Below, piece after piece: positions 17,051-25,407 of a DNA stretch of 64,000 nucleotides (position 1 is its first letter; every line of letters starts with the position of its first letter). A model generated the notes under the pieces. The model worked only from the letters and a program-made list of their open reading frames with translations, made no database searches and was not told the DNA's origin. The position numbers and the translations under genes are program-made. Source of the stretch: Mucilaginibacter sp. SG564 (GTDB lineage Bacteria > Bacteroidota > Bacteroidia > Sphingobacteriales > Sphingobacteriaceae); NCBI RefSeq assembly GCF_013149275.1, contig NZ_JABGNA010000003.1:372001-436000 (forward strand), given 5' to 3'.

Positions 17051-17578
17051 ATGGCCGAAATCAATTTTGACTATCACCCTCAATTTTTCACCGCAACTAT
17101 ACTGGAATGGAAACCCTTATTACAGGACAACGCTTTTAAAGATATCATCATCAAAAGTCTTTTATTTTTAACCAATGAAAAAAGCATTGTTGTTTATGGT
17201 TTTGTGATCATGCCGAATCATATTCATTTAATATGGCAGATTCAGGATGGTTATAAACAGGATGTTATTCAATTACGTTTTTTAAAATTCACCGCACAAC
17301 AATTCAAATTTAAATTATTGGATACTGACGATGATAGGCTACCCCTATTTTTAGTAAACGCTAAAGATAGAAAATATCAATTTTGGGAAAGAAATTCATT
17401 GAGCACTGATTTATGGGGTCCGAGAGTGTTTATGCAAAAGTTGGATTATATACATAATAACCCGCTCCAAAAAAAATGGCAATTAGCTACTTTACCGGAA
17501 GACTATAAATATTCATCAGCAAGGTTTTATTTGACAAATGAGGATAATTTCGGCTTTCTGAAACATCATAATGAATAA
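17051..17578 (+). CDS. REP-associated tyrosine transposase (RAYT, Y1/IS200-like HUH)
   Basis: The 175-residue protein has the HUH motif His57-Ile-His59 in MPNHIHLIW and the catalytic tyrosine Tyr133 in QKLDYIHNNP, with the typical end YKYSSARFYL. These are the hallmarks of Y1 single-strand transposases of the RAYT/IS200 superfamily, which cut DNA at REP hairpins. The gene is flanked on both sides by matching REP pairs, which supports the RAYT assignment over an ordinary IS200 element. It appears intact. It lies between trmN6 and a VOC gene. RAYTs are usually vertically inherited and single copy, so the host may use them rather than suffer them (known for the family, not shown here). Confidence 0.9.
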   Translation: MAEINFDYHPQFFTATILEWKPLLQDNAFKDIIIKSLLFLTNEKSIVVYGFVIMPNHIHLIWQIQDGYKQDVIQLRFLKFTAQQFKFKLLDTDDDRLPLFLVNAKDRKYQFWERNSLSTDLWGPRVFMQKLDYIHNNPLQKKWQLATLPEDYKYSSARFYLTNEDNFGFLKHHNE

Positions 17579-17611
17579 AAGCATAATGGTATTTGTTGGT
17601 GATAACTGATG

Positions 17612-17724
17612 TTTGTTGGTGACAACACCAACAAAGTGCGGGGCGTGAGCATTAAATTTTTACTTCGAAGATTATTTTAAATAAAAATCTTCTTACCGCC
17701 CGTTGCTGGTGTTGTCACCAACAA
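17612..17724. repeat. Right REP pair (BIME-like)
   Basis: There are two facing hairpins with the same 9-bp stems as the left pair, separated by 56 nt. Unit 2 reads GCTGG where the left copy reads GTTGG. It ends 6 nt before the stop codon of the VOC gene, so it may also act in the 3' end of the purL-VOC transcript. Confidence 0.85.
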
Positions 17725-17730
17725 GCATAA

Positions 17731-18120
17731 TTATTTTTCATAAAGCTCCAACGGTAAACCATCCGGATCGGCAAAAAAGGTGAAACGTTTACCGGTAAAT
17801 TCGTCTATGCGAATAGGCTCTGTAGTAATGCCATTAGCTTGTAAACTATCAATCGCTTCATCAATATCATCAACCTCAAAAGCCAGGTGACGCAACCCAG
17901 CGGCTTCGGGGCGTGATGGCCGGGCAGGTGGCTCGGGGAAGGAGAAAAGCTCGATCTGGTATTGGTCGCCCACTTCCAGATCGAGTTTATAGGATTGCCG
18001 CTCTTCGCGGTATACTTCTAATAATATCTTGAAACCCAGTATCTCGCTATAAAAATGCTTCGACTTTTGATAGTCGGAACAAATAATAGCGATATGATGT
18101 ACCCGGTTCAGTTTCAGCAT
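17731..18120 (-). CDS. VOC-family (glyoxalase I-like, YaeR-type) protein
   Basis: The 129-residue protein is a two-module vicinal-oxygen-chelate protein. Metal-ligand candidates are the N-terminal His in VHHIAIICSDYQKSKHFY, Glu in QIELFSFP, His in GLRHLAFEVDDID, and the C-terminal Glu in LPLELYE. YaeR/GloA2-like members are of uncertain substrate, although many are annotated as lactoylglutathione lyase-like. The start codon overlaps the purL stop by one base (TAATG on the minus strand), so it is translationally coupled to purL. The right REP pair follows its stop. Confidence 0.88.
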   Translation of the reverse strand: MLKLNRVHHIAIICSDYQKSKHFYSEILGFKILLEVYREERQSYKLDLEVGDQYQIELFSFPEPPARPSRPEAAGLRHLAFEVDDIDEAIDSLQANGITTEPIRIDEFTGKRFTFFADPDGLPLELYEK

Positions 18121-20342
18121 TATTCGCCTAATATGGAGTGTAGCACGTTGCTGTGAACCATTTTCAGGTCGGTAACATGACCAAACGGAACTTCGTCAAC
18201 AGTAAGCGAGCCATTGTTCACGGTACCCAGCAAGCTGAATTCTACATCGCTGGTAGCCATAAATTCAATAAAGCGCTCTTGCTCTTCGGGAGCTACGGTT
18301 ACCACTACCCTGCCTTGTGCTTCGCCAAACAGGAAGGCATCTTTACGGATCTCATCATCAGTTTCGATATCAAAACCTAAGCCGTTTGGCATAGATGACT
18401 CTAACAGGGCGATGTATAGGCCACCATCGGCAACATCATGTGCCGATTCGATCACACGGTGTTGGATGAGCCCTTTAACAGCCTGCTGTACCTCGTATTC
18501 CTGGTCGATATCAAAATGCGGTGCAGGTGCTTTTAGTATTTTGTGCCATGAAGCCAGGTACTGTGATGAAGCGATATCATTAACCGATTCGCCGATTAGG
18601 TAAATCAGGTCGCCGGGCTGTTTAAAGTCGGCGGTCATGATGTTCTCTACATCGTCCATTACGCCCAGCATACCAATGGTTGGTGTCGGGAATACCGAAC
18701 CACCATCTGCCGACTGGTTGTAAAAGCTTACGTTACCACCAGTTACCGGGGTTTCGAACTTACGACAGGCATCGCCCATACCTTTTATGGCGCTTACAAA
18801 CTGCCAGTAAACCTCTGGGTTATAAGGGTTACCAAAGTTTAAGCAGTTGGTAATAGCCACAGGCTCGCCACCGGCACAGACAATATTACGTGCAGCCTCG
18901 GCAACGGCAATGGAGGTACCTTTATAAGGATCGGCATATACGTAGCGCGAGTTGCAATCTGTGGTTAACACAATGGCTTTATCAGTATCCTTAACCGCCA
19001 CAACGGCTGCATCGCAGGCCAGGTTGGCGGTCATGGTTTGTACACCTACCATGCTATCGTACTGATCGGTTACCCAACGTTTTGAAGCCAGGTTAGGATG
19101 TGCAGCCAGGTGCTCGGCCACTTCAATCAGGTTTTCAGGCTCCTTAACATCATCGATGTTGAATTTTTGGTTCTCGGCAAAGTAAGCAGGCTCACGGTAT
19201 TCGCGCTGATAAACCGGTGCACCGCCACCTAAAACAAGGTCGTCGGCAGGTACGTCGGCAACCAGTTCGCCGTTCACAAAATATTCCAGGCGTTTGGTAT
19301 CGGTTACCTCGCCTATTACGGCGCAATTCAGATCCCATTTGTCAAAAACAGCCTCTACATCCTTTTCGCGACCTTTATGAACCACAATCAGCATACGCTC
19401 CTGTGATTCGGACAGCAAAATTTCGTAAGGCTTCATATGATCCTGGCGGGTTGGTACTTTATCCAGGTGGATACGCATGCCATGCTCGCCTTTGGCGCTC
19501 ATTTCGGAGTTGGAGCAGATGATACCGGCAGCGCCCATATCCTGCATACCTACTACGGCACCGGTTTTAATTACTTCTAAGGTAGCTTCCAGCAACAGTT
19601 TTTCCTGGAAAGGGTCGCCTACCTGTACGGCAGGAAGATCATTTACAGAATCGGCAGTGATATCTTTAGATGCGAAAGCCGCGCCATGGATACCATCTTT
19701 ACCGGTTGCAGAACCTACTATATAAACTGGATTGCCTACACCGTAGGAGGTTGCCGAAACGGTTTCGCCCGCTTTTACAATACCTGCCGACATGGCGTTA
19801 ACCAGCGGATTTACATTATAACAATCGTCAAAAAACAGCTCGCCGCCTACGGTTGGGATACCGAAAGCGTTACCGTAATGACTGATACCTTTTACCACGC
19901 CTTTTACCAGCCATTTGGTTTTATCCAGGCTCAGATCGCCAAAACGCAGGGAATTCAACTGCGCTATAGGGCGTGCGCCCATGGTGAATATATCCCGGTT
20001 GATACCGCCCACGCCGGTAGCAGCGCCCTGGTAAGGCTCCAATGCTGATGGGTGGTTATGCGATTCGATCTTGAAGGCGCAGCCGATGCCATCGCCAAGG
20101 TCAACCAGGCCGGCATTTTCTTCACCAGCCTTAGCCAGCATCCGCGGACTATCCTTAGGCAGTGTTTTTAGCCAGGTGATAGAGTTTTTATAGGAACAGT
20201 GCTCGCTCCACATTACCGAGAATATAGAAAGCTCGGTAAAGTTGGGTACGCGGCCCAATATTTCTTTTATACGTTCAAATTCTTCGGGTAATAAGCCTAA
20301 ATCTTTGGCGGTTTCAACGGTGGTTAATTCCTGGTGCTCCAA
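18120..20342 (-). CDS. purL: Phosphoribosylformylglycinamidine synthase subunit PurL
   Basis: The 740-residue enzyme performs the ATP-dependent fourth step of de novo purine synthesis, FGAR to FGAM. It is the 'small' PurL that needs separate PurS and PurQ subunits; these are not in the window. Recognisable parts are the entry [14 protein letters not shown], the nucleotide/Mg region [16 protein letters not shown], the glycine-rich [23 protein letters not shown], and the second half [16 protein letters not shown] with GGNVSFYNQ. The length fits. Upstream is a TACTTTTG promoter; downstream is the overlapping VOC gene. Confidence 0.97.
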   Translation of the reverse strand: MEHQELTTVETAKDLGLLPEEFERIKEILGRVPNFTELSIFSVMWSEHCSYKNSITWLKTLPKDSPRMLAKAGEENAGLVDLGDGIGCAFKIESHNHPSALEPYQGAATGVGGINRDIFTMGARPIAQLNSLRFGDLSLDKTKWLVKGVVKGISHYGNAFGIPTVGGELFFDDCYNVNPLVNAMSAGIVKAGETVSATSYGVGNPVYIVGSATGKDGIHGAAFASKDITADSVNDLPAVQVGDPFQEKLLLEATLEVIKTGAVVGMQDMGAAGIICSNSEMSAKGEHGMRIHLDKVPTRQDHMKPYEILLSESQERMLIVVHKGREKDVEAVFDKWDLNCAVIGEVTDTKRLEYFVNGELVADVPADDLVLGGGAPVYQREYREPAYFAENQKFNIDDVKEPENLIEVAEHLAAHPNLASKRWVTDQYDSMVGVQTMTANLACDAAVVAVKDTDKAIVLTTDCNSRYVYADPYKGTSIAVAEAARNIVCAGGEPVAITNCLNFGNPYNPEVYWQFVSAIKGMGDACRKFETPVTGGNVSFYNQSADGGSVFPTPTIGMLGVMDDVENIMTADFKQPGDLIYLIGESVNDIASSQYLASWHKILKAPAPHFDIDQEYEVQQAVKGLIQHRVIESAHDVADGGLYIALLESSMPNGLGFDIETDDEIRKDAFLFGEAQGRVVVTVAPEEQERFIEFMATSDVEFSLLGTVNNGSLTVDEVPFGHVTDLKMVHSNVLHSILGE

Positions 20343-20371
20343 TGTACTATTGTTTTATTTGAAAGGATGCG

Positions 20372-20379
20372 CAAAAGTA
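20372..20379 (-). promoter_or_regulatory. -7 promoter element of purL (TACTTTTG)
   Basis: TACTTTTG followed by CG lies 29 nt before the purL ATG on the minus strand and fits the Bacteroidota consensus TAnnTTTG. Confidence 0.5.
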
Positions 20380-20820
20380 GGAAAAAAGGCTGAAAGCTGA
20401 AAGGTAAAAGGCGAAAGGTTTTGGACGGCGTGGGGTTCGGGTTACGGGTTGCGAGGTTTGGGTGACGGAATGGTTAGTTTACTTTCTTCACCTGAAAATG
20501 AAACCTGTAAAATTCAAATCGTAAGAACTTTTTAAACCATCGATTTTAACATTTTTTTACTCAAAAACGAATGAAAAACCGATCAAAAACGATTTAAAAT
20601 TTGATTAAAAGCATCAACTTTAACGCTTTTAACAAATTTTTGATGGTTTTTAAAATTTTAAAAAGTATTAAATAACTGACATTTAAATAGCGATATACCA
20701 AATGGTCGGTTTTTGTTGCTTTTTTTGAAAAGGGTAATTCTGTTTTTCAAACGGGATAAAAAGCCGGGCTGGTTCATTTAAATGTTCGGGGAACAGCAAT
20801 GGAGGGATATATCTATTTAA

Positions 20821-20854
20821 CCTGATGGTGCAGTGATATCACCGCACCACCAGG
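20821..20854 (-). terminator. Palindrome downstream of the SDR gene
   Basis: A 24-nt near-perfect palindrome (TGGTGCAGTGAT joined to ATCACCGCACCA, 20826-20849) is extended by CCTG/CAGG. It lies 18 nt after the SDR stop on the minus strand and has no T run. A similar core, CGGTGATAACACCG, lies after the LLM gene at 28838-28851, so it may be a dispersed repeat that serves as an mRNA end. Confidence 0.5.
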
Positions 20855-20871
20855 CCAATAATCAGAACAAC

Positions 20872-21741
20872 TTAAACTCCATAAGTGCTCGTCAGGAACT
20901 CTTTTAGCCCTAATGTTTTCCTTCCAAGCAGTTTTTCCAGATCGCTTCGGCGGGTATCAAACTCTCCTTTGGCTATTGCCGTTCCGAACCCTGCCAAAAA
21001 TGAAGCGTTTTCCCGGGGAACGCCAGCCTTTACCAATTCATCTACATAAGTTTCTGCATCAGGTTTATGATATTGGATGTTTTTGCCCGTAATCTCGGAG
21101 ATCATTTGCGCGATATCTTCAAATGAATAGGTTGTATCGGCAGCCATGGCATATGCTTTATTTTCGTGTCCCGGGGTTGTCAACACAACCGCTGCTGCTT
21201 CGGCCATCTCTGTCCGGGCAACAAAAGGTGTTTTACCGTCCCCGGCGGGGAAGAAAATGCCATTTTCCAAAACCTTATCGCCTAAAAACAAAGGAATCAC
21301 ATCGGCATAAAGTGTATCGTTTAACAGCGTATAAGGAATACCCACTTCCTGAAGGTAGTTGGCCGTATCGCGATGAATATGGCTAACGTAGGGAATAGCA
21401 GTTTCATCAAAGCTTTTAATATCTATACCCGTATAAACGATATGTTTAACGCCATTTTCTTTAGCCGCATTGATAACGTTTTTATGCTGAACAAGCCTAT
21501 CCACCATTTCGTTGGAAGAAATAAGCAATAGCTTGTCGACACCCCGAAGGGCATTTTTAAGCGAATCGTAATCATTATACTGACCGATTTTTATCTGAAC
21601 GCCTTTATCTTTTAAATGTGCTGCCTTGTTTTCATCCCTTACCAAAGCGGCAATTTCATGAGCCGGAATACCTTTATTTAAAAGCGATTCGATTGTCGCG
21701 TTTCCTAAATGTCCTGTTGCACCTGTTACTAAAATCATCAT
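20872..21741 (-). CDS. NmrA-type SDR, probable NAD(P)H:quinone oxidoreductase
   Basis: The 289-residue atypical short-chain dehydrogenase has the N-terminal dinucleotide motif GATGHLGNATIESL and the adenine-side segment ALVRDENKA, and lacks the classical YxxxK in the usual place. This fits the NmrA/QOR2 (YtfG-like) group that reduces quinones or senses NADPH. The C-terminus ends in GRKTLGLKEFL, typical of the group. It is divergent from an HxlR regulator across a 120 bp gap packed with GTTAC/GTAAC dyads, the common arrangement for redox- or electrophile-responsive HxlR control. Confidence 0.88.
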   Translation of the reverse strand: MMILVTGATGHLGNATIESLLNKGIPAHEIAALVRDENKAAHLKDKGVQIKIGQYNDYDSLKNALRGVDKLLLISSNEMVDRLVQHKNVINAAKENGVKHIVYTGIDIKSFDETAIPYVSHIHRDTANYLQEVGIPYTLLNDTLYADVIPLFLGDKVLENGIFFPAGDGKTPFVARTEMAEAAAVVLTTPGHENKAYAMAADTTYSFEDIAQMISEITGKNIQYHKPDAETYVDELVKAGVPRENASFLAGFGTAIAKGEFDTRRSDLEKLLGRKTLGLKEFLTSTYGV

Positions 21742-21774
21742 TTGTATACTTAGAATTAATACTTATTTTTGTTT

Positions 21775-21849
21775 GTTACACAAAGTAACTAATAATGATT
21801 TCAAAAAGTAACTTGTTACCTTTTGGTAACTATGAAAATAGTGGTAACC
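21775..21849. promoter_or_regulatory. Clustered GTTAC/GTAAC dyads, probable HxlR operator
   Basis: The SDR-hxlR gap contains GTTAC-n5-GTAAC (21775-21789), GTAAC-TT-GTTAC (21808-21819), GTTACC-TTTT-GGTAAC (21815-21830) and another GGTAACC (21843-21849). Overlapping dyads of one pentamer are expected for binding by a dimeric winged-helix protein. Confidence 0.65.
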
Positions 21850-21861
21850 TTTACGTGACTA

Positions 21862-22188
21862 ATGGATAATAAAGCAGAAATTAACCCCTGCCCGTTTACG
21901 GCAACCATCGCTTTAATTGGGGGGAGATGGAAAACAATCATCATCTATTTATTGCTGGATCATACCAGGCGCTTTGGTGAAATAGCAGCGCGAATGCCTT
22001 CTATTTCGAGAAAAGTATTAACCGAACAGCTGAAAGAACTGGAAAGTGACGGATTAATTAACCGGAAGCAATACAAAGAAATTCCACCCCGTGTAGAATA
22101 TTCGCTAACGGAGCTGGGCCAGAGCCTTAAGCCAATATTATCTGATATGGCCGTGTGGGGGCAGGAAAAACTATTGGATACGATGTAA
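21862..22188 (+). CDS. HxlR-family transcriptional regulator
   Basis: The 108-residue winged helix protein has the HxlR signature: NPCPFTATIALIGGRWKTIIIYLL with the redox-candidate Cys near the N-terminus, the recognition helix region MPSISRKVLTEQLKELESDGL and the wing PPRVEYSLTELG. Members such as YodB, HypR and QorR sense quinones, aldehydes or disulfide stress through that Cys. It is divergent from the NmrA-type reductase gene. The shared control region has repeated GTTAC/GTAAC dyads, so autoregulation and control of the reductase are likely. Confidence 0.9.
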   Translation: MDNKAEINPCPFTATIALIGGRWKTIIIYLLLDHTRRFGEIAARMPSISRKVLTEQLKELESDGLINRKQYKEIPPRVEYSLTELGQSLKPILSDMAVWGQEKLLDTM

Positions 22189-22357
22189 TATCATATTTTT
22201 TGTTCGTTCAGAAGACTCTGGGGTCCTCTGCGAGAGCCCTGAGGAGACGAAAAAGTTTGTTTACATCTGCTCAGACATTCCCATAAAGAAACATTTAGCC
22301 TGTGGTTGTTGTTATCAAAGTAACGCTTTATCAATACTATATCTCATAATTAAAACT

Positions 22358-22801
22358 ATGGCAAAAAGTAAATTACTGAGGATGGACAACATCGGCATTG
22401 TTGTGGAATCTCTCGATGACGCTATCGCTTTTTTCACGGAAGTGGGCTTAAAGCTCGAAGGACGGGCCACCGTTGAAGGTGAATGGGCCGGTCGCGTTAC
22501 CGGACTGGGCGATCAACGTGTAGAGATTGCTATGATGGTTACTCCCGATGGCCATAGTCGGCTCGAAATTTCGAAATTTATAACCCCGCCTACTATTGCA
22601 GATCACCGGACTGCCCCAGTGAACGCGCTCGGTTATTTACGCGCTATGTTCACTGTTGAAGATATCGACGAGCTGGTACCCAGGCTCATCAAGCATGGCG
22701 CCCAGCTTGTTGGCGAAGTGGTTAAGTACGAGAATTCCTATAAACTTTGCTACGTTCGCGGAGCCGAAGGATTGCTGATTGGTTTGGCAGAAGAACTCTA
22801 A
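22358..22801 (+). CDS. VOC-family protein
   Basis: The 147-residue protein has the paired beta-alpha-beta-beta-beta modules of the vicinal-oxygen-chelate superfamily: LLRMDNIGIVVESLDDAIAFFTEVGLKLEGR, then LGYLRAMFTVEDIDELVPRLIKHGAQ and the closing CYVRGAEGLLIGLAEEL. The first metal ligand position is Asn (DNIGIVV) in place of the usual His, so metal binding is doubtful. The substrate is unknown. A Crp/Fnr gene begins 71 nt downstream on the same strand. Confidence 0.85.
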   Translation: MAKSKLLRMDNIGIVVESLDDAIAFFTEVGLKLEGRATVEGEWAGRVTGLGDQRVEIAMMVTPDGHSRLEISKFITPPTIADHRTAPVNALGYLRAMFTVEDIDELVPRLIKHGAQLVGEVVKYENSYKLCYVRGAEGLLIGLAEEL

Positions 22802-22872
22802 TCGCAAGCCTTCTGCCCGAACCGGGCCGAAAACATTTATCTTTGATCCAGGCCATCAATCAGCCCAAACAA

Positions 22873-23448
22873 ATGGAAGCATTAATCTCCTTATTTACCA
22901 AAAACTTGGGGCTAAACATGGATCATTTCCAGGCGTTTGCTGCGGAGTTGAAAGTAAAAAACCTAAAGAAAAAGGAACACCTCATTCGTGAAGGCTCGGT
23001 TTGCAATTTTATTGGATTTGTATCATCCGGGATGTTTAGGTCCTATATCCGGAATAATGACGAGGAGTTTAATAATGATTTTTATTTCGAGCATGATTTT
23101 GTAAGCGCCTATACCAGTTTTTTAACCCAGGCGCCAACCAATTGCAATATAGAGGCCTTAACCGACAGCACCATCCATTATATCAGTTACGATAAACTAA
23201 ATAAACTCATCGGGCAGGACAATGCCTTTCTGGAACTGGGCAAATATGTTTCCGATACTTACTTTATCAGGAAATGCAGGCGGGAAACATCTTTCTTAAA
23301 ACATTCGGCAGCGGAACGGCTCGAGGCTTTATCGTCCCTTTATCCCGGGATAGAGCAGCGGGTTTCGCAATACCATATAGCCTCTTATCTGGGTGTAAAA
23401 CCCGAATCGCTGAGCCGCATCAAACTCTTAACATACATCAATAAATAA
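22873..23448 (+). CDS. Crp/Fnr-family transcriptional regulator
   Basis: The 191-residue protein has an N-terminal cyclic-nucleotide-binding-like beta barrel (KKEHLIREGSVCNFIGFVSSGMFRSYI) and a C-terminal helix-turn-helix (VSQYHIASYLGVKPESLSRI). The cAMP-contacting RxS motif is not evident, as usual for Bacteroidota members of this group, whose effectors are unknown. ATG 22873 is preferred over the frame's upstream codon at 22747, which lies within the VOC gene and gives a basic, non-homologous N-terminus. It is likely co-transcribed with the VOC gene and possibly the tautomerase. Confidence 0.88.
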   Translation: MEALISLFTKNLGLNMDHFQAFAAELKVKNLKKKEHLIREGSVCNFIGFVSSGMFRSYIRNNDEEFNNDFYFEHDFVSAYTSFLTQAPTNCNIEALTDSTIHYISYDKLNKLIGQDNAFLELGKYVSDTYFIRKCRRETSFLKHSAAERLEALSSLYPGIEQRVSQYHIASYLGVKPESLSRIKLLTYINK

Positions 23449-23498
23449 GCGCTTTTTTACCCGGAGCTTTACTTCAGTAATTCACTAAATATTGAAGT

Positions 23499-23927
23499 AT
23501 GCCCATCATCAATTTAAAAGTAAGCGGCCCGGAAGACCGCATTTTGGCACAAGAACTTGTAAACGAGATCGGTCGTCTCACCAAGGAGATCCTCAACAAA
23601 AAGCCCGAAGTTACGGTAGTAGTCATATCCTTTGTACCAGATCATCTTTGGTTTGTTAATGCTGTATCGCTGGCCGAATTAAATACAAGGAGCTTTCATC
23701 TCGACATTAAAATTTCAGACTCTACCAACCTTAAAACCGATAAGGCTAATTATATTAACGCTGTACACAGCTCGTTAGCCCGTATTTTAGGAGATATCCA
23801 CCCGGTAAGCTATACTGCTATACAGGAAATGAAAGCAGATGCTTATGGCTATGAGGGGTTAACCATAGAATATAAGCTGGTTACCAATCAACAAAAGCAA
23901 GCTATTTTGCCGGAGCCTATCGCTTAA
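23499..23927 (+). CDS. Tautomerase-superfamily (4-oxalocrotonate tautomerase-like) protein
   Basis: The 142-residue protein begins MPIINLKV, which leaves Pro1 as the catalytic base after Met removal, the hallmark of the superfamily. Helix RILAQELVNEIGRLTKEILNK and strand VTVVVISFV follow. The second half repeats the beta-alpha-beta pattern with a less conserved start, as in fused or long tautomerases. The substrate is unknown. It lies 50 nt after the Crp/Fnr gene and 46 nt before a secreted NTF2-like gene. Confidence 0.85.
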   Translation: MPIINLKVSGPEDRILAQELVNEIGRLTKEILNKKPEVTVVVISFVPDHLWFVNAVSLAELNTRSFHLDIKISDSTNLKTDKANYINAVHSSLARILGDIHPVSYTAIQEMKADAYGYEGLTIEYKLVTNQQKQAILPEPIA

Positions 23928-23973
23928 TAGCATATAAGTTTCTGTTTTCCAACATCCATAAAATCTTAACAAA

Positions 23974-24525
23974 ATGAAAGCTATAAAATTACTATTCATT
24001 GCACTTCTGATAAGTATTGGGCAGGCCTACGCCCAGCAACCGTCAGATAATAAAAAGGAAATAACCGACATCATTAATAAATACACCCAAAGCGTAATTG
24101 CCAGGGATTCCGTTACTTTTTATAGTTTGTTTAATGATGGGCCGGTTACCTGGTGCGGTGCCATTAAGGGCAAATCTCAAGCCAAAGAAATAGAAAAAAG
24201 GGGCGTGAAAGCGGCCGGGAGCAATTATTTTTCGGGTAGTTATAAAGACTTTTTAAGAAGCTTGTTCCGCCTTAAATCATCCGAAGATAAGTTTGATAAC
24301 ATCCAAATTACGGAGGATGGAAACGTGGCGTCGGTAACTATGGATTACAGTTTTTGGGCGAATAATAAAATGACCAATTGGGGCGGCAAATACCTGGGGC
24401 TGGTGAAAAAAGATGGAAAATGGAAGATCACCAGTGTTATCTACTCCCTGGAACTTACGGAATACTTTAAACAGCCCCAGCTTAAAGAACGGCAAAAATT
24501 AACTTTACATCATGTGATAAAGTAA
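23974..24525 (+). CDS. Secreted NTF2/SnoaL-like (DUF4440-type) protein
   Basis: The 183-residue protein has a clear signal peptide (KLLFIALLISIGQAYAQ, cleavage near residue 21) and then a cone-shaped NTF2-like fold: helix ITDIINKYTQSVIARDSVTFYSLFND, strands with VTWCGAIKG and a C-terminal WKITSVIYSLEL. These proteins act as hydrolases, isomerases or binding modules, and nothing in the pocket identifies a substrate. It follows the tautomerase gene on the same strand. Confidence 0.83.
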   Translation: MKAIKLLFIALLISIGQAYAQQPSDNKKEITDIINKYTQSVIARDSVTFYSLFNDGPVTWCGAIKGKSQAKEIEKRGVKAAGSNYFSGSYKDFLRSLFRLKSSEDKFDNIQITEDGNVASVTMDYSFWANNKMTNWGGKYLGLVKKDGKWKITSVIYSLELTEYFKQPQLKERQKLTLHHVIK

Positions 24526-24540
24526 GCCGTTAGATGAGTC

Positions 24541-24639
24541 GCTCACGTACGCTACCGCAAGCGTCCCGCTTGTGGTCATCATGATGATAATATTACCTTG
24601 CTAAATACCACAAGCGGGACGCTTGCGGTGGCGGTGAGC
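24541..24639. repeat. Perfect 23-nt inverted repeat
   Basis: ACCGCAAGCGTCCCGC… (24554-24576) pairs exactly with 24607-24629, with GCTCAC/GTGAGC (24541-24546, 24634-24639) as outer arms. The GC-rich arms contrast with the AT-rich loop and neighbours. Confidence 0.88.
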
Positions 24640-24642
24640 TTA

Positions 24643-24738
24643 AATCCCCTCTTGAGAGGGGGCGTGCGGGATTGTGTGACAGCAGGGGTGTGTTAGTAAA
24701 GCTGAAGAACACACCCCTCCCCCCTCTCAAGAGGGGAA
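24643..24738. repeat. CCCCTCTTGAGAGGGG-type compound hairpin
   Basis: The outer arms (24643-24662 and 24719-24738) are self-palindromic CCCCTCTTGAGAGGGG words. The inner arms AGGGGTGTGTT (24684-24694) and AACACACCCCT (24708-24718) pair as well. The tail GGAATCGCACATTC, followed by CTG and TTTTAAAA, recurs at 27620-27647, so it is a dispersed element. Confidence 0.82.
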
Positions 24739-24825
24739 TCGCACATTCTCTGCTTTTAAAAGTCTTCCGAACATTCATGATGCAGCCCTGCTTTAATCAC
24801 CTCATTTGATTAGATTTGCTTAACC

Positions 24826-25407
24826 ATGTTTGAGGTATTCGAAAAATATTTACGCGGCTGGGTTGAAATCACTGACGAAGAGATGGAACGCATCCGTTTA
24901 GCAAGCACTGAAAGGTCGATACGAAAATGGCAGTCGATACTGCATGATGGCGAAGTATGGCGCATCGCTTGTTTTATCACCAGCGGATGTTTCAGGCTTT
25001 ACCGGTTTGGAAAAGACGGAACAGACCATACCGCGCGATTTGGTGTTGAAAACTGGTGGATAAGCGACCAGGAAAGCTATAATCACGAAACACCTTCTGA
25101 TTACAACATAGAAGCATTAGCTGCAAGTAAGGTTATTATATGGACAAAGGAATCATGGGAGGAATTGAGGAATACCATCCCCGCGGTGAAGCTATTTAAC
25201 GAGCGCTTGCTGGCCCGTGCATTCGAAACAAGCCAGCAGCGGATATTCTCTTTGATCAGCAGTTCGGCAGAAGAAAAATACCTGGAATTTCAAAAAACCT
25301 ATCCCAGCGTATTTAATAAAGTCCCGTTGCACATGGTAGCCTCCTACCTCGGCATATCGCGCGAAACACTCAGCCGCATTCGGAAAGATTTTACTAAGCG
25401 CAAATAA
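24826..25407 (+). CDS. Crp/Fnr-family transcriptional regulator
   Basis: The 193-residue protein has an N-terminal cNMP-like barrel (WQSILHDGEVWRIACFITSG and DHTARFGVENWWISDQESY) and a C-terminal HTH (PLHMVASYLGISRETLSRIRKDF). It is paralogous in design to the regulator at 22873. TAGATTTG at 24811-24818, 8 nt before the ATG, is a probable -7 promoter element. A strong terminator shared with the convergent amidase gene follows the stop. The effector and targets are unknown. Confidence 0.9.
   Translation: MFEVFEKYLRGWVEITDEEMERIRLASTERSIRKWQSILHDGEVWRIACFITSGCFRLYRFGKDGTDHTARFGVENWWISDQESYNHETPSDYNIEALAASKVIIWTKESWEELRNTIPAVKLFNERLLARAFETSQQRIFSLISSSAEEKYLEFQKTYPSVFNKVPLHMVASYLGISRETLSRIRKDFTKRK

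Larger units (their letters stand above)
16936..17724. mobile_element. RAYT element flanked by two REP pairs
   Basis: A REP-associated tyrosine transposase gene is bracketed on each side by two hairpins in opposite orientation. The left pair is 16936-16964 and 16993-17020, and the right pair is 17612-17640 and 17697-17724. Each hairpin has a 9-bp stem TTGTTGGTG/CACCAACAA. The first unit of each pair is followed by AGTGCG and the second is preceded by CGCCCG. An additional half unit (TTTGTTGGTGATAAC) starts at 17592. The arrangement resembles BIME structures flanking enterobacterial RAYT genes. Confidence 0.82.
20343..20871. other. 529 bp AT-rich intergenic region upstream of purL
   Basis: Next to purL lie a promoter element and G/A-rich low-complexity words (GGCTGAAAGCTGAAAGG, GGGTTACGGGTTGCGAGG). 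The middle (about 20520-20700) is very AT-rich with runs of A and T and no open frame of note. A palindrome at 20821-20854 follows the SDR gene. I see no gene or RNA here. Confidence 0.7.

Noticed and set aside
16968-17171. 67-codon ORF beginning in the left REP pair
   Set aside because: It overlaps the RAYT gene in another frame and derives its first part from the hairpin sequence.
24593-24778. 61-codon minus-strand ORF in the palindrome block
   Set aside because: It lies wholly inside the inverted repeats and its sequence reflects their arms.
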